NCBI RefSeq assembly: GCF_001672295.1 | Contig: NZ_JXMS01000009.1 | Location: 114,962 to 178,961 of the forward strand | Reading direction: 5' to 3' | DNA length: 64,000 nt | From: Halodesulfovibrio spirochaetisodalis | Lineage (GTDB): Bacteria; Desulfobacterota; Desulfovibrionia; Desulfovibrionales; Desulfovibrionaceae | Shown: positions 17,165 through 26,553 of the stretch, piece by piece | Layout of the letters: each line of letters starts with the position of its first letter | Position numbering within the stretch: position 1 is the first letter of the stretch | The notes under the pieces: generated by a model | Told to the model about the DNA's origin: nothing | Seen by the model: the letters and a program-made list of their open reading frames with translations, nothing else | The model's database searches: none | Position numbers and translations under genes: made by a program

Positions 17165-17287
17165 ATAGATTCAGATTGATGACAAACCTGCGGATGGAGT
17201 GTGGCGTAACACCCAGAATGGACGCATGAGGTAGAGTGTTACGAATTTTTCACGCACAGGGCACAGGTTTGCCTCAATCTGCACTAT
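17165..17287. ncRNA. Nested stem structure with 6S-RNA-like layout (strand unclear)
   Basis: Four perfect arms are nested in order: ATAG/CTAT (17165/17284), CAGATTGA/TCAATCTG (17172/17274), CAAACCTG/CAGGTTTG (17183/17264) and CGTAACAC/GTGTTACG (17205/17236). The outer arms are separated by 2-3-nt internal loops. Then comes an asymmetric 14/20-nt bubble, and last a terminal hairpin. On the minus strand TATAGT precedes the outer arm and would be a good -10. Total length is about 123 nt, short for 6S RNA. It lies between the peroxiredoxin and rhodanese-ferritin genes, so a structured leader of the latter is an alternative. Confidence 0.4.
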
Positions 17288-17324
17288 AGTTAGGAAGCTA
17301 TGCCACTAGCTGCACAGGGCTGAG

Positions 17325-17975
17325 CTACTTGTCTTCATTAAGATCTTTGTGGCAGAACCACCAATCAAAGCCTTCGTGTGTATCCAACCGGACTTTGGCG
17401 TCATCAATAGTCTGCGCAGGCGGGATGATAACACGGTCACCGATAAGTTCGTTAACAGGCCAGTTTGCAGGCATAGCAACCTTGTTACGGTCAGAGGTCT
17501 GCAAAGCGCGGATGGTACGGAGAATTTCATCAATGTTGCGTCCGATTTCCTGCGGATAGTAGAAAATTGTGCGGACAAGCCCGTCTGGATCAATGAAAAA
17601 TACAGCGCGGACAGTGTTAGTGCCTTTACCCGGATGAATCATACCCAGTTTTTCGGCAACTTCACCAAAGTCTGCAATGACTGGGAATGTGATTTCAACA
17701 CCTGTCTGCTCTTTTATCCACTCCATCCACTTAATGTGTGAGAAAATTTGATCCATTGACAGGCCAACGAGTTTGCAATTCAGCTCGTCAAATTCTTTAA
17801 TACGTTTTTGCAGCCCTACAAATTCTGTGGTGCACACAGGGGTAAAATCAGCAGGGTGACTGAAAAGGACAAACCAGTTTCCCTTTAAATCATCAGGGAG
17901 GGTCATGGTTCCTTTAGTTGTTTTTACAGTAACTTGTGGTAACGGGTCGCCAAGTAAAGGAAATAGTGTATCCAT
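17325..17975 (-). CDS. Peroxiredoxin (Prx6/archaeal-type)
   Basis: Reduces peroxides in the cytoplasm. The 216-aa protein has the peroxidatic Cys48 in [12 protein letters not shown], the partner Arg region, and the long C-terminal domain typical of the Prx6 group. Two more Cys (LNCKL near 80 and WWFCHKD at the end) may serve for resolution. AGGAG lies upstream of the ATG at 17975. It is upstream of the rhodanese-ferritin and oxidoreductase genes on the same strand, consistent with an oxidative-stress set. Confidence 0.93.
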   Translation of the reverse strand: MDTLFPLLGDPLPQVTVKTTKGTMTLPDDLKGNWFVLFSHPADFTPVCTTEFVGLQKRIKEFDELNCKLVGLSMDQIFSHIKWMEWIKEQTGVEITFPVIADFGEVAEKLGMIHPGKGTNTVRAVFFIDPDGLVRTIFYYPQEIGRNIDEILRTIRALQTSDRNKVAMPANWPVNELIGDRVIIPPAQTIDDAKVRLDTHEGFDWWFCHKDLNEDK

Positions 17976-18142
17976 AAAAAACTCCTGTGATAATAGAAAT
18001 CATTACTAAGAATATTAATTGCACGAATTTCCAGATAATTACCAGCAAAAAAAGCTGCATATTCATTTTTAATGTTATTTTATTGAAATAGCGTGTAACA
18101 AAGCACCATAATGACATAAATTCTACGAACGGGGTTTGATAT

Positions 18143-19039
18143 ATGAATCTGTCTAAAGATGTTTTGTTCTTCACTGACCAGCTCTCGAACGGCGTAATGA
18201 TTTTTTCACCTGAGTGTGAAGTCATCTATACAAACCCTGCTGCCCGCAGCATGTGGAATCATGAGTCACACAGTGTACTTGAAGGGTTTGCCACTGGAAC
18301 AGGCGAAAAAACTATTTCACAGTATGAACACCCGGTTATGCAGGCTATCCAGTCCAATCGTTCCGTATCGCAAACCTTGCTGCGTAAGCGGGCGCAGAAT
18401 GAAAGCATGCCCCAATGGGTCAAGATGACAGCAAATCCGATTCAGGAGTCCGGACAGCTGAAATATGTGCTGCTTTCGTTGGAGGATGTGACCCAGAGTA
18501 AGCATGTTTCGGATATCTTAGCGTCCCGTTCTTATATGCTCGATCAGCTGGACGTAGTGGACTCCACGACCGGATTGTATAATTCACGGTATGTACCTGT
18601 ATTGCTCGAACGAACTGTGTCAGATGTTAACAAACTGGATATTCCGTTAAGCGTGTGCGTCTTTGATATTGATCACTTTACTCGTCTGAATGAGGCGCAG
18701 GGCAGACAATGCGGCGATGAGGTTCTGCGGTATCTTGCTGCGTTGCTTGGCAGCCATATGCATGAAGGCGATGTTATGGCGCGAACCGGTGGCGGTGAGT
18801 TTTTAGTGTTGCTGCCTTCCTGCAGTGCCGGAGAAGCTCTGGAGCGAATGGAAGTATTCAGTGCACAGCTTCGTAGTGCAGCCTTACCTTGCGCAATTCG
18901 TCCAATCACAGTGAGCGGAGGAATTGCGGAAATGGCAGATAATGAAAAAGGCGCACAAGTTGTGGAACGTGCTGACAGCCTGCTGTACCTTGCAAAGCTG
19001 GATGGGCGCGATAAGTTTCTTACAGAGGATGCTGTGTAG
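18143..19039 (+). CDS. PAS-GGDEF protein with altered active-site motif
   Basis: A 298-aa soluble protein: PAS-like sensor at residues ~8-120 (GVMIFSPECEVIYTNPAARSMW) and a GGDEF domain at ~135-298. The signature reads GGGEF at 216-220, so the third residue, which normally binds metal, is Gly. The inhibitory RxxD site is also missing (HEGD). Other GGDEF features (FDIDHFTRLNE, GHQ-like RQCGDEVLR) are kept. It may be a weak or inactive diguanylate cyclase or a nucleotide sensor. It is monocistronic and ends at the 19096 terminator. Confidence 0.85.
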   Translation: MNLSKDVLFFTDQLSNGVMIFSPECEVIYTNPAARSMWNHESHSVLEGFATGTGEKTISQYEHPVMQAIQSNRSVSQTLLRKRAQNESMPQWVKMTANPIQESGQLKYVLLSLEDVTQSKHVSDILASRSYMLDQLDVVDSTTGLYNSRYVPVLLERTVSDVNKLDIPLSVCVFDIDHFTRLNEAQGRQCGDEVLRYLAALLGSHMHEGDVMARTGGGEFLVLLPSCSAGEALERMEVFSAQLRSAALPCAIRPITVSGGIAEMADNEKGAQVVERADSLLYLAKLDGRDKFLTEDAV

Positions 19040-19095
19040 GCGTTTGTTGTTCATGCTCTAAAAACTGTCGGTTAATTATGAACAGTCAATTTTGA

Positions 19096-19129
19096 TGCGC
19101 TGTATCCTGAGGGATGCAGCGCTTTTTTT
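19096..19129 (+). terminator. Intrinsic terminator after the PAS-GGDEF gene
   Basis: GCGCTGTATCC pairs with GGATGCAGCGC around a TGAG loop, followed by seven T residues. Confidence 0.9.
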
Positions 19130-19262
19130 ATAAAATAGGATGTGTAGTAGTGGAATGTTACCACAGGAGTGTTGAACTGAGATAAATAGGAGGAAGGTTG
19201 TCATTTGATGAATATCATTTTTCCCTCCCCCTAGCTATTCTAAACAGATGAGGAACAGAAGT

Positions 19263-19826
19263 ATGTCCGAAAAATTATTAATTATTTGTGGTGATTTTGT
19301 TGAAGATTATGAACTGATGGTACCGTTTCAGGCTCTTCAGGCAATGGGATATACTGTGGATGCGGTGTGCCCTGAGAAAAAGCAGGGCGATATGGTAGCA
19401 ACTGCTATTCACGATTTTGAAGGACATCAGACATATACAGAAAAGCCGGGGCATAACTTTATGTTGAATAAAGATTTCGACAAGGTTGATGTCGGTGACT
19501 ATGCAGGGCTTGTCGTTCCTGGTGGTCGTGCTCCTGAATATCTTCGTTTGAATGAAGAGGTTCTGGAAATTGTGCGTCAGTTTGAGGCAGAGAAAAAGCC
19601 GATTGCTGCTATTTGTCACGGTCCTCAGTTACTTGCTGCTGCCGGTGTTTTGAAAGGAAAAAAAGTTTCTGCCTATCCTGCATGTTCTCCAGAAGTAGCT
19701 GCTGTAGGCGGTGAATACTGCGAGATTGCACTTGATAGTGCTGTAACAGACGGAAATCTTGTAACAGCACCTGCATGGCCTGCTCATCCTGCGTGGATTA
19801 AGCAGTTTGTTGCGTTACTTGGATAA
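19263..19826 (+). CDS. DJ-1/PfpI family protein
   Basis: A 187-aa protein with the DJ-1/PfpI fold: [17 protein letters not shown] with the acidic Glu14, [13 protein letters not shown], and the nucleophile elbow [13 protein letters not shown] with Cys118-His119. Members act as deglycases, proteases or chaperones, so the activity cannot be assigned. ATG 19263 is chosen because GAGGAACAG lies just upstream; ATG 19248 would add five residues and has no site. The 200-base upstream gap shows no riboswitch-like feature. Confidence 0.9.
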   Translation: MSEKLLIICGDFVEDYELMVPFQALQAMGYTVDAVCPEKKQGDMVATAIHDFEGHQTYTEKPGHNFMLNKDFDKVDVGDYAGLVVPGGRAPEYLRLNEEVLEIVRQFEAEKKPIAAICHGPQLLAAAGVLKGKKVSAYPACSPEVAAVGGEYCEIALDSAVTDGNLVTAPAWPAHPAWIKQFVALLG

Positions 19827-19934
19827 CCACTTGTTGTTATAGCAGCTGCATGAAAGTTTTCTGGATTGGGGTAGAAAAAGTATAGGAAACGCTGTATCTG
19901 TTTTCTATCCCAACCTAGAAAAGGAGTATCTTTC

Positions 19935-20216
19935 GTGTGCCGTATTTACGCTTCCACTCCTAAAGAGGAGTATGTGCAGAAGACCCGTTCAATACGCATT
20001 AACGGAGTTGTTACCAGCATCCGGCTTGAGGTGCGTTTCTGGCGTATCCTGGAAAGTATATCTGAACGGGAAGGGGTGACAGTAGGGGCGTTTCTGTCAA
20101 CGCTCTATAATGAAGCAACAGTGTATGGGTGCGAGGTGAATAACTTTGCATCACTGTTACGGGTTGTTTGTATCACTTCTTTAGAAACAGAGTGTATTGA
20201 CCGGTCATGTGCATAA
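19935..20216 (+). CDS. Ribbon-helix-helix domain protein
   Basis: A 93-aa protein with GTG start and AAGGAG upstream. Residues ~18-75 (RSIRINGVVTSIRLEVRFWRILESISEREGVTVGAFL, then NFASLLRVVCI) match the RHH_4 ribbon-helix-helix domain often annotated near arylsulfate sulfotransferase or stress genes. This fold usually makes small dimeric DNA-binding regulators. Target unknown; it stands alone between the DJ-1 gene and the convergent phn operon. Confidence 0.8.
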   Translation: MCRIYASTPKEEYVQKTRSIRINGVVTSIRLEVRFWRILESISEREGVTVGAFLSTLYNEATVYGCEVNNFASLLRVVCITSLETECIDRSCA

Positions 20217-20273
20217 GGTGTGCGTGGCATCGGTCTTGTTTCAAAGGTAGATCTGTTACTGACTTTTGTATGA

Positions 20274-20314
20274 GAAAAATCCCCCGCCTGTTATAAGGTC
20301 TGGGGGATTTTTTT
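20274..20314. terminator. Bidirectional terminator at the end of the phn operon
   Basis: GAAAAATCCCCC pairs with GGGGGATTTTTTT; the loop contains the stop codon of phnN. T tracts exist on both strands, so it separates the convergent RHH gene and phn operon. Confidence 0.9.
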
Positions 20315-20872
20315 ATGACAGAGAATGGATTCAAGCTGATCAACTGCCGCGTCAACTGTAGAGTCATTGGTGACCACAGCCGTGGGAAGTCCGACAGTTG
20401 TTGATGTGGTGCAGCGGGCATTGAGCCGTGCGTTTTGCTGCAGACGGTGTGTAATTTCTTCTGCGCTTTCCCGTTCCCGTTTGTACAGCCGTTCTGCAAT
20501 AATTTCTTCAGGGGCGGTTATGAGGATCGGTTGCAGGGCAGGATAGACGTCCCTTGCCTGAGGCAGATATGCGCGTGATCCATTGATAAGTACAGACAGT
20601 TCCTGTCCAAGCCAGTTGTTTATTTCAATGCCGATACCGTAGTTGCGGTCATGGCTGTGCCAGTGCAGAGCAAAGCTGTTGGCAAGCAGTCTGTTATGAA
20701 ATTCTTTTGCAGTAAGGGCGACATGGTTTTCGCCGTGCGCAGTTGCGGGACGGGTTATGTACCTGTGCGCAACTATAACGGGTTTATCTTCCAGCCGCGC
20801 TCTCAATGCATTGAGAATGGTGTCTTTTCCTACGCCGGAAGGTCCCATAAGGTAAAAAAGCGTTCCTGCCAT
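20291..20872 (-). CDS. phnN: Ribose 1,5-bisphosphate phosphokinase PhnN
   Basis: Makes PRPP from ribose 1,5-bisphosphate, the last step of the carbon-phosphorus lyase pathway. The 193-aa protein has a guanylate-kinase-like fold with P-loop MGPSGVGKDT at residues 9-18, RYITRPATAHGENH, and WHSHDRNYGIG. The ATG is one base after the stop of the DUF1045 gene with GAGGA upstream, so the two are translationally linked. Last gene of the phn operon. Confidence 0.94.
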   Translation of the reverse strand: MAGTLFYLMGPSGVGKDTILNALRARLEDKPVIVAHRYITRPATAHGENHVALTAKEFHNRLLANSFALHWHSHDRNYGIGIEINNWLGQELSVLINGSRAYLPQARDVYPALQPILITAPEEIIAERLYKRERESAEEITHRLQQNARLNARCTTSTTVGLPTAVVTNDSTVDAAVDQLESILCHKKIPQTL

Positions 20873-20873
20873 A

Positions 20874-21578
20874 TTATTCCTCGTTAGTGCCGGTTAACGG
20901 GATACGGGTTACTTCAACAAACGGTGTTTTCCGGTTCGGCTGCATATACACTGTGAGCTCCTGCACCGGAACCTGTTCGTTAAGAAATGGTGAGAGAATG
21001 GCTTCAAGCTTATCTTTGTATGAACGTCGTACTCGATCATCAATCTTTCCTGTCAATGTCATGTGGAATCGGTACTCCTCCATAACGAATGGATAACCGA
21101 ATCTTCGCAGTAGACGCTCCTGCCTTTCAGAAAGCTTTTTTTCCATATGACGTTGTTTGTCAAAATTGGACAGTGGGGCACGGAGGTTATCAAGTTTGCG
21201 CATGCAGTCGGAATGGAGTTTGTGCAGCTCTGGATAGCTGGAAGTGGGCGTCAGTGCCAAAAAGCCGCCGAAGCAGCGTACAGAGAAGCTCGGAAACGAA
21301 AATGGGGCGTGTGAAGAACAAACTCTATGGACTTTCCGTATGAACATTTCGGGCGTGATGCCATCTGCAAGTTCGAACGGGGCACGTATTGTGCCGTGGA
21401 ATCCGTACCATCTGGGAGATTCAATAATCTGGTAGTATTCCTGTTTGAAAAAGCCTTCAGGTATCTGTTCTGGAATTTTTCCGAATTGAACTGGAGTGCG
21501 CCCCAGCCAGTGTGTTCCTGCAGATTCTAAACGTGAATTACGCGGTGGAGTATAGTAGAGTGCGTAACGGGGAGTCAT
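20874..21578 (-). CDS. DUF1045 putative 2H phosphoesterase of phosphonate operons
   Basis: A 234-aa protein starting MTPRYALYYTPPRNS, matching the DUF1045 family found in phn operons. Two H-x-T/S motifs, FHGTIRAPF (near 60) and FHMTLTGKI (near 172), are the paired active-site motifs of 2H phosphoesterases. It could act on a cyclic ribose phosphate such as the 1,2-cyclic phosphate product of PhnJ, a role taken by PhnP in other bacteria; no phnP is present here. That role is inference. Confidence 0.85.
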   Translation of the reverse strand: MTPRYALYYTPPRNSRLESAGTHWLGRTPVQFGKIPEQIPEGFFKQEYYQIIESPRWYGFHGTIRAPFELADGITPEMFIRKVHRVCSSHAPFSFPSFSVRCFGGFLALTPTSSYPELHKLHSDCMRKLDNLRAPLSNFDKQRHMEKKLSERQERLLRRFGYPFVMEEYRFHMTLTGKIDDRVRRSYKDKLEAILSPFLNEQVPVQELTVYMQPNRKTPFVEVTRIPLTGTNEE

Positions 21579-21643
21579 TGCAATATCCTCGTATGGCTAT
21601 CCACCTACCGCATAAAGCGGATAGGTGAATAGCGAGCGTGTTT

Positions 21644-22810
21644 TTATAACAGGCGTCTGCCGCCGCGCCACACCGTGCGGACAACAGGGACAGAGTCAAT
21701 AGAAGCAACACATACAATATCAGCACGTTTTTCCACAACAAGTTCGCCTCTGTCATCCAGATTAAGAAGACGAGCCGGATTGCTTGTGACAGTTGCAAGT
21801 GCGTTATGCAGTGGGATGTCCAGTGTTTCATGCAGCATGAACGCACCGTGCAGCAGGCTTGCCGGAACATAATCTGAGGAAAGAATATCGAGTAGCCCTT
21901 CTGAGGCAAGCTCACGTGCAGATACGTTACCGGAATGGGAACCGCCGCGGACGACATTTGGAGCACCCATCACAATTCCCAGTCCTTCTTCACGTGCCTT
22001 GCGAGCAGCTTCAAGAGTTGTGGGAAATTCAGATATGGTCAGCCCTTCGCGCACTGCTTCTTCTACATGCTCAAGAGTTGTGTCATCATGACTGGCAATC
22101 GGGATATTGCGGCGGTGACACAGTGCAAGAATGAGAGCACGGTTTTTGGCTGCATTGGTTTCTTGTTCATCCTTAAGTTTAGTGACCAGAGTTTTAAACT
22201 CTTCATCACTCCAGTCCAGACACTTGTAGTATTCTCGGTACTTGTCGTAATCGCAGAACTGGCGTTGCCCCGGAGTGTGATCCATAAGCGAAACCAGACG
22301 TAAGTTTTCTTCGTCTATATATGGTTCCAGCATTTCCATCACATGGGGATCACAAATTTCACAACGTAAATGTAGTTGATGATCTGCTCTGAGCACATTT
22401 TTTTTGCGGGCATCACGAATGGCAGAGATAGACATATCAAGAAGGGTATGTCGCATTTTGCCTTCGTTCAATTGTCCGCAGCAAATAGAATCGAGTACGG
22501 TTGTGATACCGGAGCCTACAACTTGTGTGTCGTGCGCTACCAGAGCAGCAAGGGGAGAAGGCCATAGTACGCCGGGGCGGGGTTGGAATTGGGTTTCCAG
22601 ATGATCAGTGTGCATCTCGATCAAACCGGGAATGAGATAATCCCCCTGCACATCGCGGACAAGGCTTCTGCCACATTCGCATGTACGCCCGACGTTGGTT
22701 TTTCCTTCATCTATTGCAACAATAGTTTCGTCTTGAACAACGACGGTGCCAAAGATAGTTCCCTGTGGGGTAACCACGTTGGCATTAGTAAAAATCACTT
22801 CTTGTGTCAT
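21644..22810 (-). CDS. phnM: Alpha-D-ribose 1-methylphosphonate 5-triphosphate diphosphatase PhnM
   Basis: Removes pyrophosphate from ribose 1-methylphosphonate 5-triphosphate to give the PhnJ substrate. The 388-aa amidohydrolase-fold protein has [18 protein letters not shown] (metal-binding H-x-D-H variant typical of PhnM), [13 protein letters not shown] and the C-terminal [13 protein letters not shown]. It overlaps phnL by four bases. Length and motifs are standard. Confidence 0.95.
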   Translation of the reverse strand: MTQEVIFTNANVVTPQGTIFGTVVVQDETIVAIDEGKTNVGRTCECGRSLVRDVQGDYLIPGLIEMHTDHLETQFQPRPGVLWPSPLAALVAHDTQVVGSGITTVLDSICCGQLNEGKMRHTLLDMSISAIRDARKKNVLRADHQLHLRCEICDPHVMEMLEPYIDEENLRLVSLMDHTPGQRQFCDYDKYREYYKCLDWSDEEFKTLVTKLKDEQETNAAKNRALILALCHRRNIPIASHDDTTLEHVEEAVREGLTISEFPTTLEAARKAREEGLGIVMGAPNVVRGGSHSGNVSARELASEGLLDILSSDYVPASLLHGAFMLHETLDIPLHNALATVTSNPARLLNLDDRGELVVEKRADIVCVASIDSVPVVRTVWRGGRRLL

Positions 22811-23505
22811 GCAGCGTTCTCCATAGATTGCATGTCAATAACACGGTCCGCTACAGCCTCGCGTACTTCATCGTCGTGGAAAATACCCACCACTGCAGTA
22901 CCCTTGGCTTTTGCTTCGTGAATTAAGTCTACGACTATTTGTCTGTTTATAGCATCAAGTGATGCAGTAGGTTCATCCAGTAAGAGGACAGGGTAATCCA
23001 CCGCAAATCCTCGTGCGATGTTTACGCGTTGCTGTTCCCCACCTGAAAAGGTTGCAGGTGCAAGGTTCCATAACCTTTCGGGAATGTTCAGTCTGTGGAG
23101 TAAGGTACGCGCTTTTTCCAGTGCTTCTTCTGTATTTCCTGTAAGCTCCTTGCGTGCTTCTGCAACAATATTGAGTGCGGAAACCCTTGGGATTACTTGC
23201 AGGAACTGACTTACATATCCGACAGTATGCTTGCGTACTTCCAGTATCTTCCGTGGTGGAGCAGAAACAATATCGATCATATTTTCGCCATGGCGGATAG
23301 CAATGGCACCGGCGGTAGGCTTGTAGTTGGCATACAGAGAGCGAAGCAGAGTGGATTTTCCCGCACCGGATTGTCCGTATAACGCTATGCATTCTCCAGC
23401 GTGAACTTGAAGAGACAGATTATTGAAAACAGAAATGGTGGTTCCGTTCTGGTTATGTAATATGAAATTTTTACTAACTTTTTGGACGTCTATCATGACA
23501 TTCAT
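22807..23505 (-). CDS. phnL: Carbon-phosphorus lyase ATP-binding subunit PhnL
   Basis: A 232-aa ABC-type ATPase associated with the C-P lyase core. Walker [13 protein letters not shown] near residues 44-55, signature [14 protein letters not shown] and Walker [11 protein letters not shown] are visible; [17 protein letters not shown] is typical of PhnL. It has no permease partner, and PhnK/PhnL act with the PhnGHIJ complex. A 60-base gap separates it from phnK and a 4-base overlap joins it to phnM. Confidence 0.93.
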   Translation of the reverse strand: MNVMIDVQKVSKNFILHNQNGTTISVFNNLSLQVHAGECIALYGQSGAGKSTLLRSLYANYKPTAGAIAIRHGENMIDIVSAPPRKILEVRKHTVGYVSQFLQVIPRVSALNIVAEARKELTGNTEEALEKARTLLHRLNIPERLWNLAPATFSGGEQQRVNIARGFAVDYPVLLLDEPTASLDAINRQIVVDLIHEAKAKGTAVVGIFHDDEVREAVADRVIDMQSMENAA

Positions 23506-23565
23506 ACGTCATTTCCTCGTGTTTTATGTCGAACAGTTCACAACGTATCTACGGTTGTGGACAAA

Positions 23566-24432
23566 TTAAACTTGAAGGATGGAAGAAACCAGAAGCTGTG
23601 TGTATTCGTGGTGCGGGTCATCAAGCACCTGATCCGTCAAACCGGACTCCACAACAACGCCGCCTTTCATAACCATGAGTCTGTGAGCGAGAATGCGCGC
23701 TACAGCAAGGTCGTGGGTTACAATGACCACTGCAAGACCCATATCCGCGACCAGTTCGCGCAGAAGATCAAGCAAACGTGCCTGTACTGATACATCCAGC
23801 CCTCCTGTCGGTTCATCCATAAAGATGAGACGGGGGTTGGACACTAAATTACGGGCTATTTGCAGACGCTGCTGCATTCCGCCGGAAAAGGTACGGGGCA
23901 GGTCATCCATTCTCTCCTGCATAATTTCAACACGTTCAAGCCATGAGGACGCCTTGGAGCGGATATTTCCATAGTGGCGCATTCCCACACCCATGAGGCG
24001 TTCACCGATGTTGGCTCCCGCACTTACATTATTCCGCAGGCCGTCGCGCGGGTTCTGGTGTACGTATCCCCATTCTGTACGCATGAGCATGCGGCGCAGG
24101 TGCTCTGGAGCTGCATGGATATCGCAACGTTCTTTGGATTGCTGCTGGTAGGTAACTGTCCCATATGTGGGGCTGAGTCTTCCAGATATGCAGTTCAGCA
24201 ACGTGGATTTTCCTGAACCGGATTCGCCGACAATCCCGATGATTTCACCGGGGTAAAGGTCGAATGAAACATTCAGGCAACCGGCTCTGTCACCATAATA
24301 TTTGCTGAGTCCTGCAACACTGAGTAACGGCTGTTCTTCAGCACTTCCGAATTCCGGATTAACGCTCGTGACAGATGATGGAGAGGCATTGTCAGCAGGT
24401 GCTGGCTGTGGAACATCCTGGATATTATGCAT
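23566..24432 (-). CDS. phnK: Carbon-phosphorus lyase ATP-binding subunit PhnK
   Basis: A 288-aa ABC-type ATPase that docks on the PhnGHIJ core. Walker A GESGSGKSTLLN near residues 71-82, signature FSGGMQQRLQIARN, Walker B LIFMDEPTGGLD, and the PhnK-typical WGYVHQNPRDGLR are present. An N-terminal extension of about 30 residues precedes the domain. It overlaps phnJ by eight bases. Confidence 0.93.
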   Translation of the reverse strand: MHNIQDVPQPAPADNASPSSVTSVNPEFGSAEEQPLLSVAGLSKYYGDRAGCLNVSFDLYPGEIIGIVGESGSGKSTLLNCISGRLSPTYGTVTYQQQSKERCDIHAAPEHLRRMLMRTEWGYVHQNPRDGLRNNVSAGANIGERLMGVGMRHYGNIRSKASSWLERVEIMQERMDDLPRTFSGGMQQRLQIARNLVSNPRLIFMDEPTGGLDVSVQARLLDLLRELVADMGLAVVIVTHDLAVARILAHRLMVMKGGVVVESGLTDQVLDDPHHEYTQLLVSSILQV

Positions 24433-25384
24433 TTGCTACCTCTACAGAGTTTACTTCAGGAGTATCTGACTGCTGTTCAGACATTGCTCCTGTATGACCT
24501 GCTTCCAGCCGTTTTCGGCAGTAGTCACTGTCAGAGCAGACAAACATTCTGTTTCCTTCGTTATCAAGAATGATTTCATCAAGGTAACTTTCGTCTGAAC
24601 CGCACAGGCTGCAGACCTCTTCCCATGACTGAACAGTAAACGGGTGATCTTCAAAATCCAGACTATGTACTTTGGTATACGGCGGGATTGCATAGATACG
24701 TTGTTCACGTCCTGCTCCGAATACTTGCAGTGCCGGACAATTATCCATTTTGGGGTTATCAAACTTTGGAATCGGCGACGGGCTCATGATGTAGCGGTCA
24801 GCAATTTGCACCGGATAATCAAAGCTTGTGGCAATATGACCATGGTGGGCAATATCTTCGTACAGTTTTACATGCATGACACCGTACTCTTCATGCGCGT
24901 GCATTTTACGCGTTTCGGTTTCACGAGGTTCCATCCAGCGCAGTGGTTCAGGAATAGGTACTTGATATACCAGAATATGGTCTTTAGACAGTGTCTCCTC
25001 AGGAATGCGGTGACGGGTTTGGATAAGCGTTGCTTCCTGCGTATTTTCGGTAGTGCTCACGCCCGTCGTACGTTGAAAGAAACTACGGATAGAAACTGCG
25101 TTCGTAGTGTCATCAGCACCTTGGTCAGTTACTTTTAAAATATCCTGCTGACCGATGATAGAAGCTGTAAGCTGGATTCCGCCTGTGCCCCAACCATATG
25201 GCATAGGCATTTCTCTGCTGGCAAAAGGCACTTGATACCCAGGAATAGCAATAGCTTTCAGCGTTGCTCTGCGCACCATCCGTTTGGTTTGTTCGTCAAG
25301 GAACGCAAAGTTGTATCCGTGCTCAAGCAATGCTTCGTCAGGTTGTCCTTGTCTGGAATCTTGCCCAATTGTTGTATGTGTCAT
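24425..25384 (-). CDS. phnJ: Alpha-D-ribose 1-methylphosphonate 5-phosphate C-P lyase PhnJ
   Basis: Radical-SAM enzyme that breaks the carbon-phosphorus bond to give alkane and ribose cyclic phosphate. The 319-aa protein keeps the four catalytic cysteines with the same spacing as E. coli (241/244/266/272): Cys258, Cys261, Cys283 and Cys289. YGWGTGGIQLTASIIG and FGAGREQRIYAIPPYT are conserved. The first base of the stop codon region is shared with the upstream phnI frame, showing tight coupling. Compared with E. coli it carries a short N- and C-terminal extension. Confidence 0.96.
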   Translation of the reverse strand: MTHTTIGQDSRQGQPDEALLEHGYNFAFLDEQTKRMVRRATLKAIAIPGYQVPFASREMPMPYGWGTGGIQLTASIIGQQDILKVTDQGADDTTNAVSIRSFFQRTTGVSTTENTQEATLIQTRHRIPEETLSKDHILVYQVPIPEPLRWMEPRETETRKMHAHEEYGVMHVKLYEDIAHHGHIATSFDYPVQIADRYIMSPSPIPKFDNPKMDNCPALQVFGAGREQRIYAIPPYTKVHSLDFEDHPFTVQSWEEVCSLCGSDESYLDEIILDNEGNRMFVCSDSDYCRKRLEAGHTGAMSEQQSDTPEVNSVEVANA

Positions 25385-26553
25385 TATGCAAATCCTTTAG
25401 GGGCATTATTTGCTACTTCATCAGGAGTGGAGGCTGACTGTTCCATTGCTTCTCTACGTGCTTTGCTTTGTTCCCAGTTGCTGCGCAGTCTGCGAAGAAT
25501 GTCCAGTTCACTCTGAAAATCAACATGGTGCGGCAGTTTTAAGTGCTCAACAAAACCCGTTGCTTCAATATTATCACTGTGCATAAGAACAAATTCTTCG
25601 TCCTGAGCGGGGGCAATAATATCTTCTTTCAACTCTTTGCAGCGTAATGCTCTGTCGACCAACGCAATGGAGATGGCTTTTCGTTCGCCACTGCCGAAGG
25701 TGATGCCGTAGCCGCGGGAGAATTGTGGCGGTGTATCTTCTGACCCATCGTAAATGGAAACAATTTCACTTTCGGTAACTGTGATATTGCCGATGCAGAT
25801 AGGGAATCCCAGCTCTTCTGGAATAATTTCTACTGCGACATCCCCTGTGCGAATTTCTCCCGCAAACGGGTGCCCGCCTGAGTTTTTGAATCCGCGCTGG
25901 GTTGAATATCCCATTGCCAGTATGAACCCTTCATCGGCTCTGGTGAGTTTTTGTAAACGAATGTCGCGGCTTGCAGGAAGTTCCAGTGGCTCTCGCGTAA
26001 TATCTCCCACAGAAGAAGCATTTGGTTCTCCAGCGCCTTCCACCAGACCGTCATTTTGAAGAAAGTCCAGAATACGGGGGAGTTCTTCGTCAGGGGCGCG
26101 TTGGAGATCTTCAGCGCTGGGGGCTGGGTAGGTCTTTGTTTCTGTGGTATCCGCAAGGCTGAAATCCAGTAGCCTGTGGGTATAGTCAAAGGTCGGGCCG
26201 AGCATTTGTCCGCCCGGCATGTCTTTGAATGCTGCTGAGATTCGGCGTGTAACTGCTATTTTTGAAGTGTTCAGGGGAATAGAATTGCAAAAGCGCGGTA
26301 GTGTTGTCCTGTAGGCTCGTAACAGGAATATGGCTTCAATGCTGTCACCGCGGGATTGTTTTAGCGCAAGTGCAGCAAGGTCGGGATCATACAAGGAGCC
26401 TTCTGTCATAACTCTGTCTACAGCCAGACGCATTTGTTCTCGTATCTGCGCTACAGAGAGTTCGGGAAAATCTGTGTTCCCGCGTCGTTCAGAAGCAAGA
26501 TACTGATGGGCGTTGGCAATGGCCTTTTCGCCTCCCTTAACAGCTACATACAT
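25384..26553 (-). CDS. phnI: Carbon-phosphorus lyase complex subunit PhnI
   Basis: Part of the PhnGHI complex that attaches ribose triphosphate from ATP to the phosphonate. The 389-aa protein begins MYVAVKGGEKAIANAHQYL, the exact family start, with AGGAGACAGGA upstream; an in-frame ATG at 26592 lies inside phnH and is unlikely. Conserved stretches include YSTQRGFKNSGGHPFAGEIRTG and GYGITFGSGERKAISIALVDRAL. It overlaps the end of phnH by ten bases. Confidence 0.95.
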   Translation of the reverse strand: MYVAVKGGEKAIANAHQYLASERRGNTDFPELSVAQIREQMRLAVDRVMTEGSLYDPDLAALALKQSRGDSIEAIFLLRAYRTTLPRFCNSIPLNTSKIAVTRRISAAFKDMPGGQMLGPTFDYTHRLLDFSLADTTETKTYPAPSAEDLQRAPDEELPRILDFLQNDGLVEGAGEPNASSVGDITREPLELPASRDIRLQKLTRADEGFILAMGYSTQRGFKNSGGHPFAGEIRTGDVAVEIIPEELGFPICIGNITVTESEIVSIYDGSEDTPPQFSRGYGITFGSGERKAISIALVDRALRCKELKEDIIAPAQDEEFVLMHSDNIEATGFVEHLKLPHHVDFQSELDILRRLRSNWEQSKARREAMEQSASTPDEVANNAPKGFA

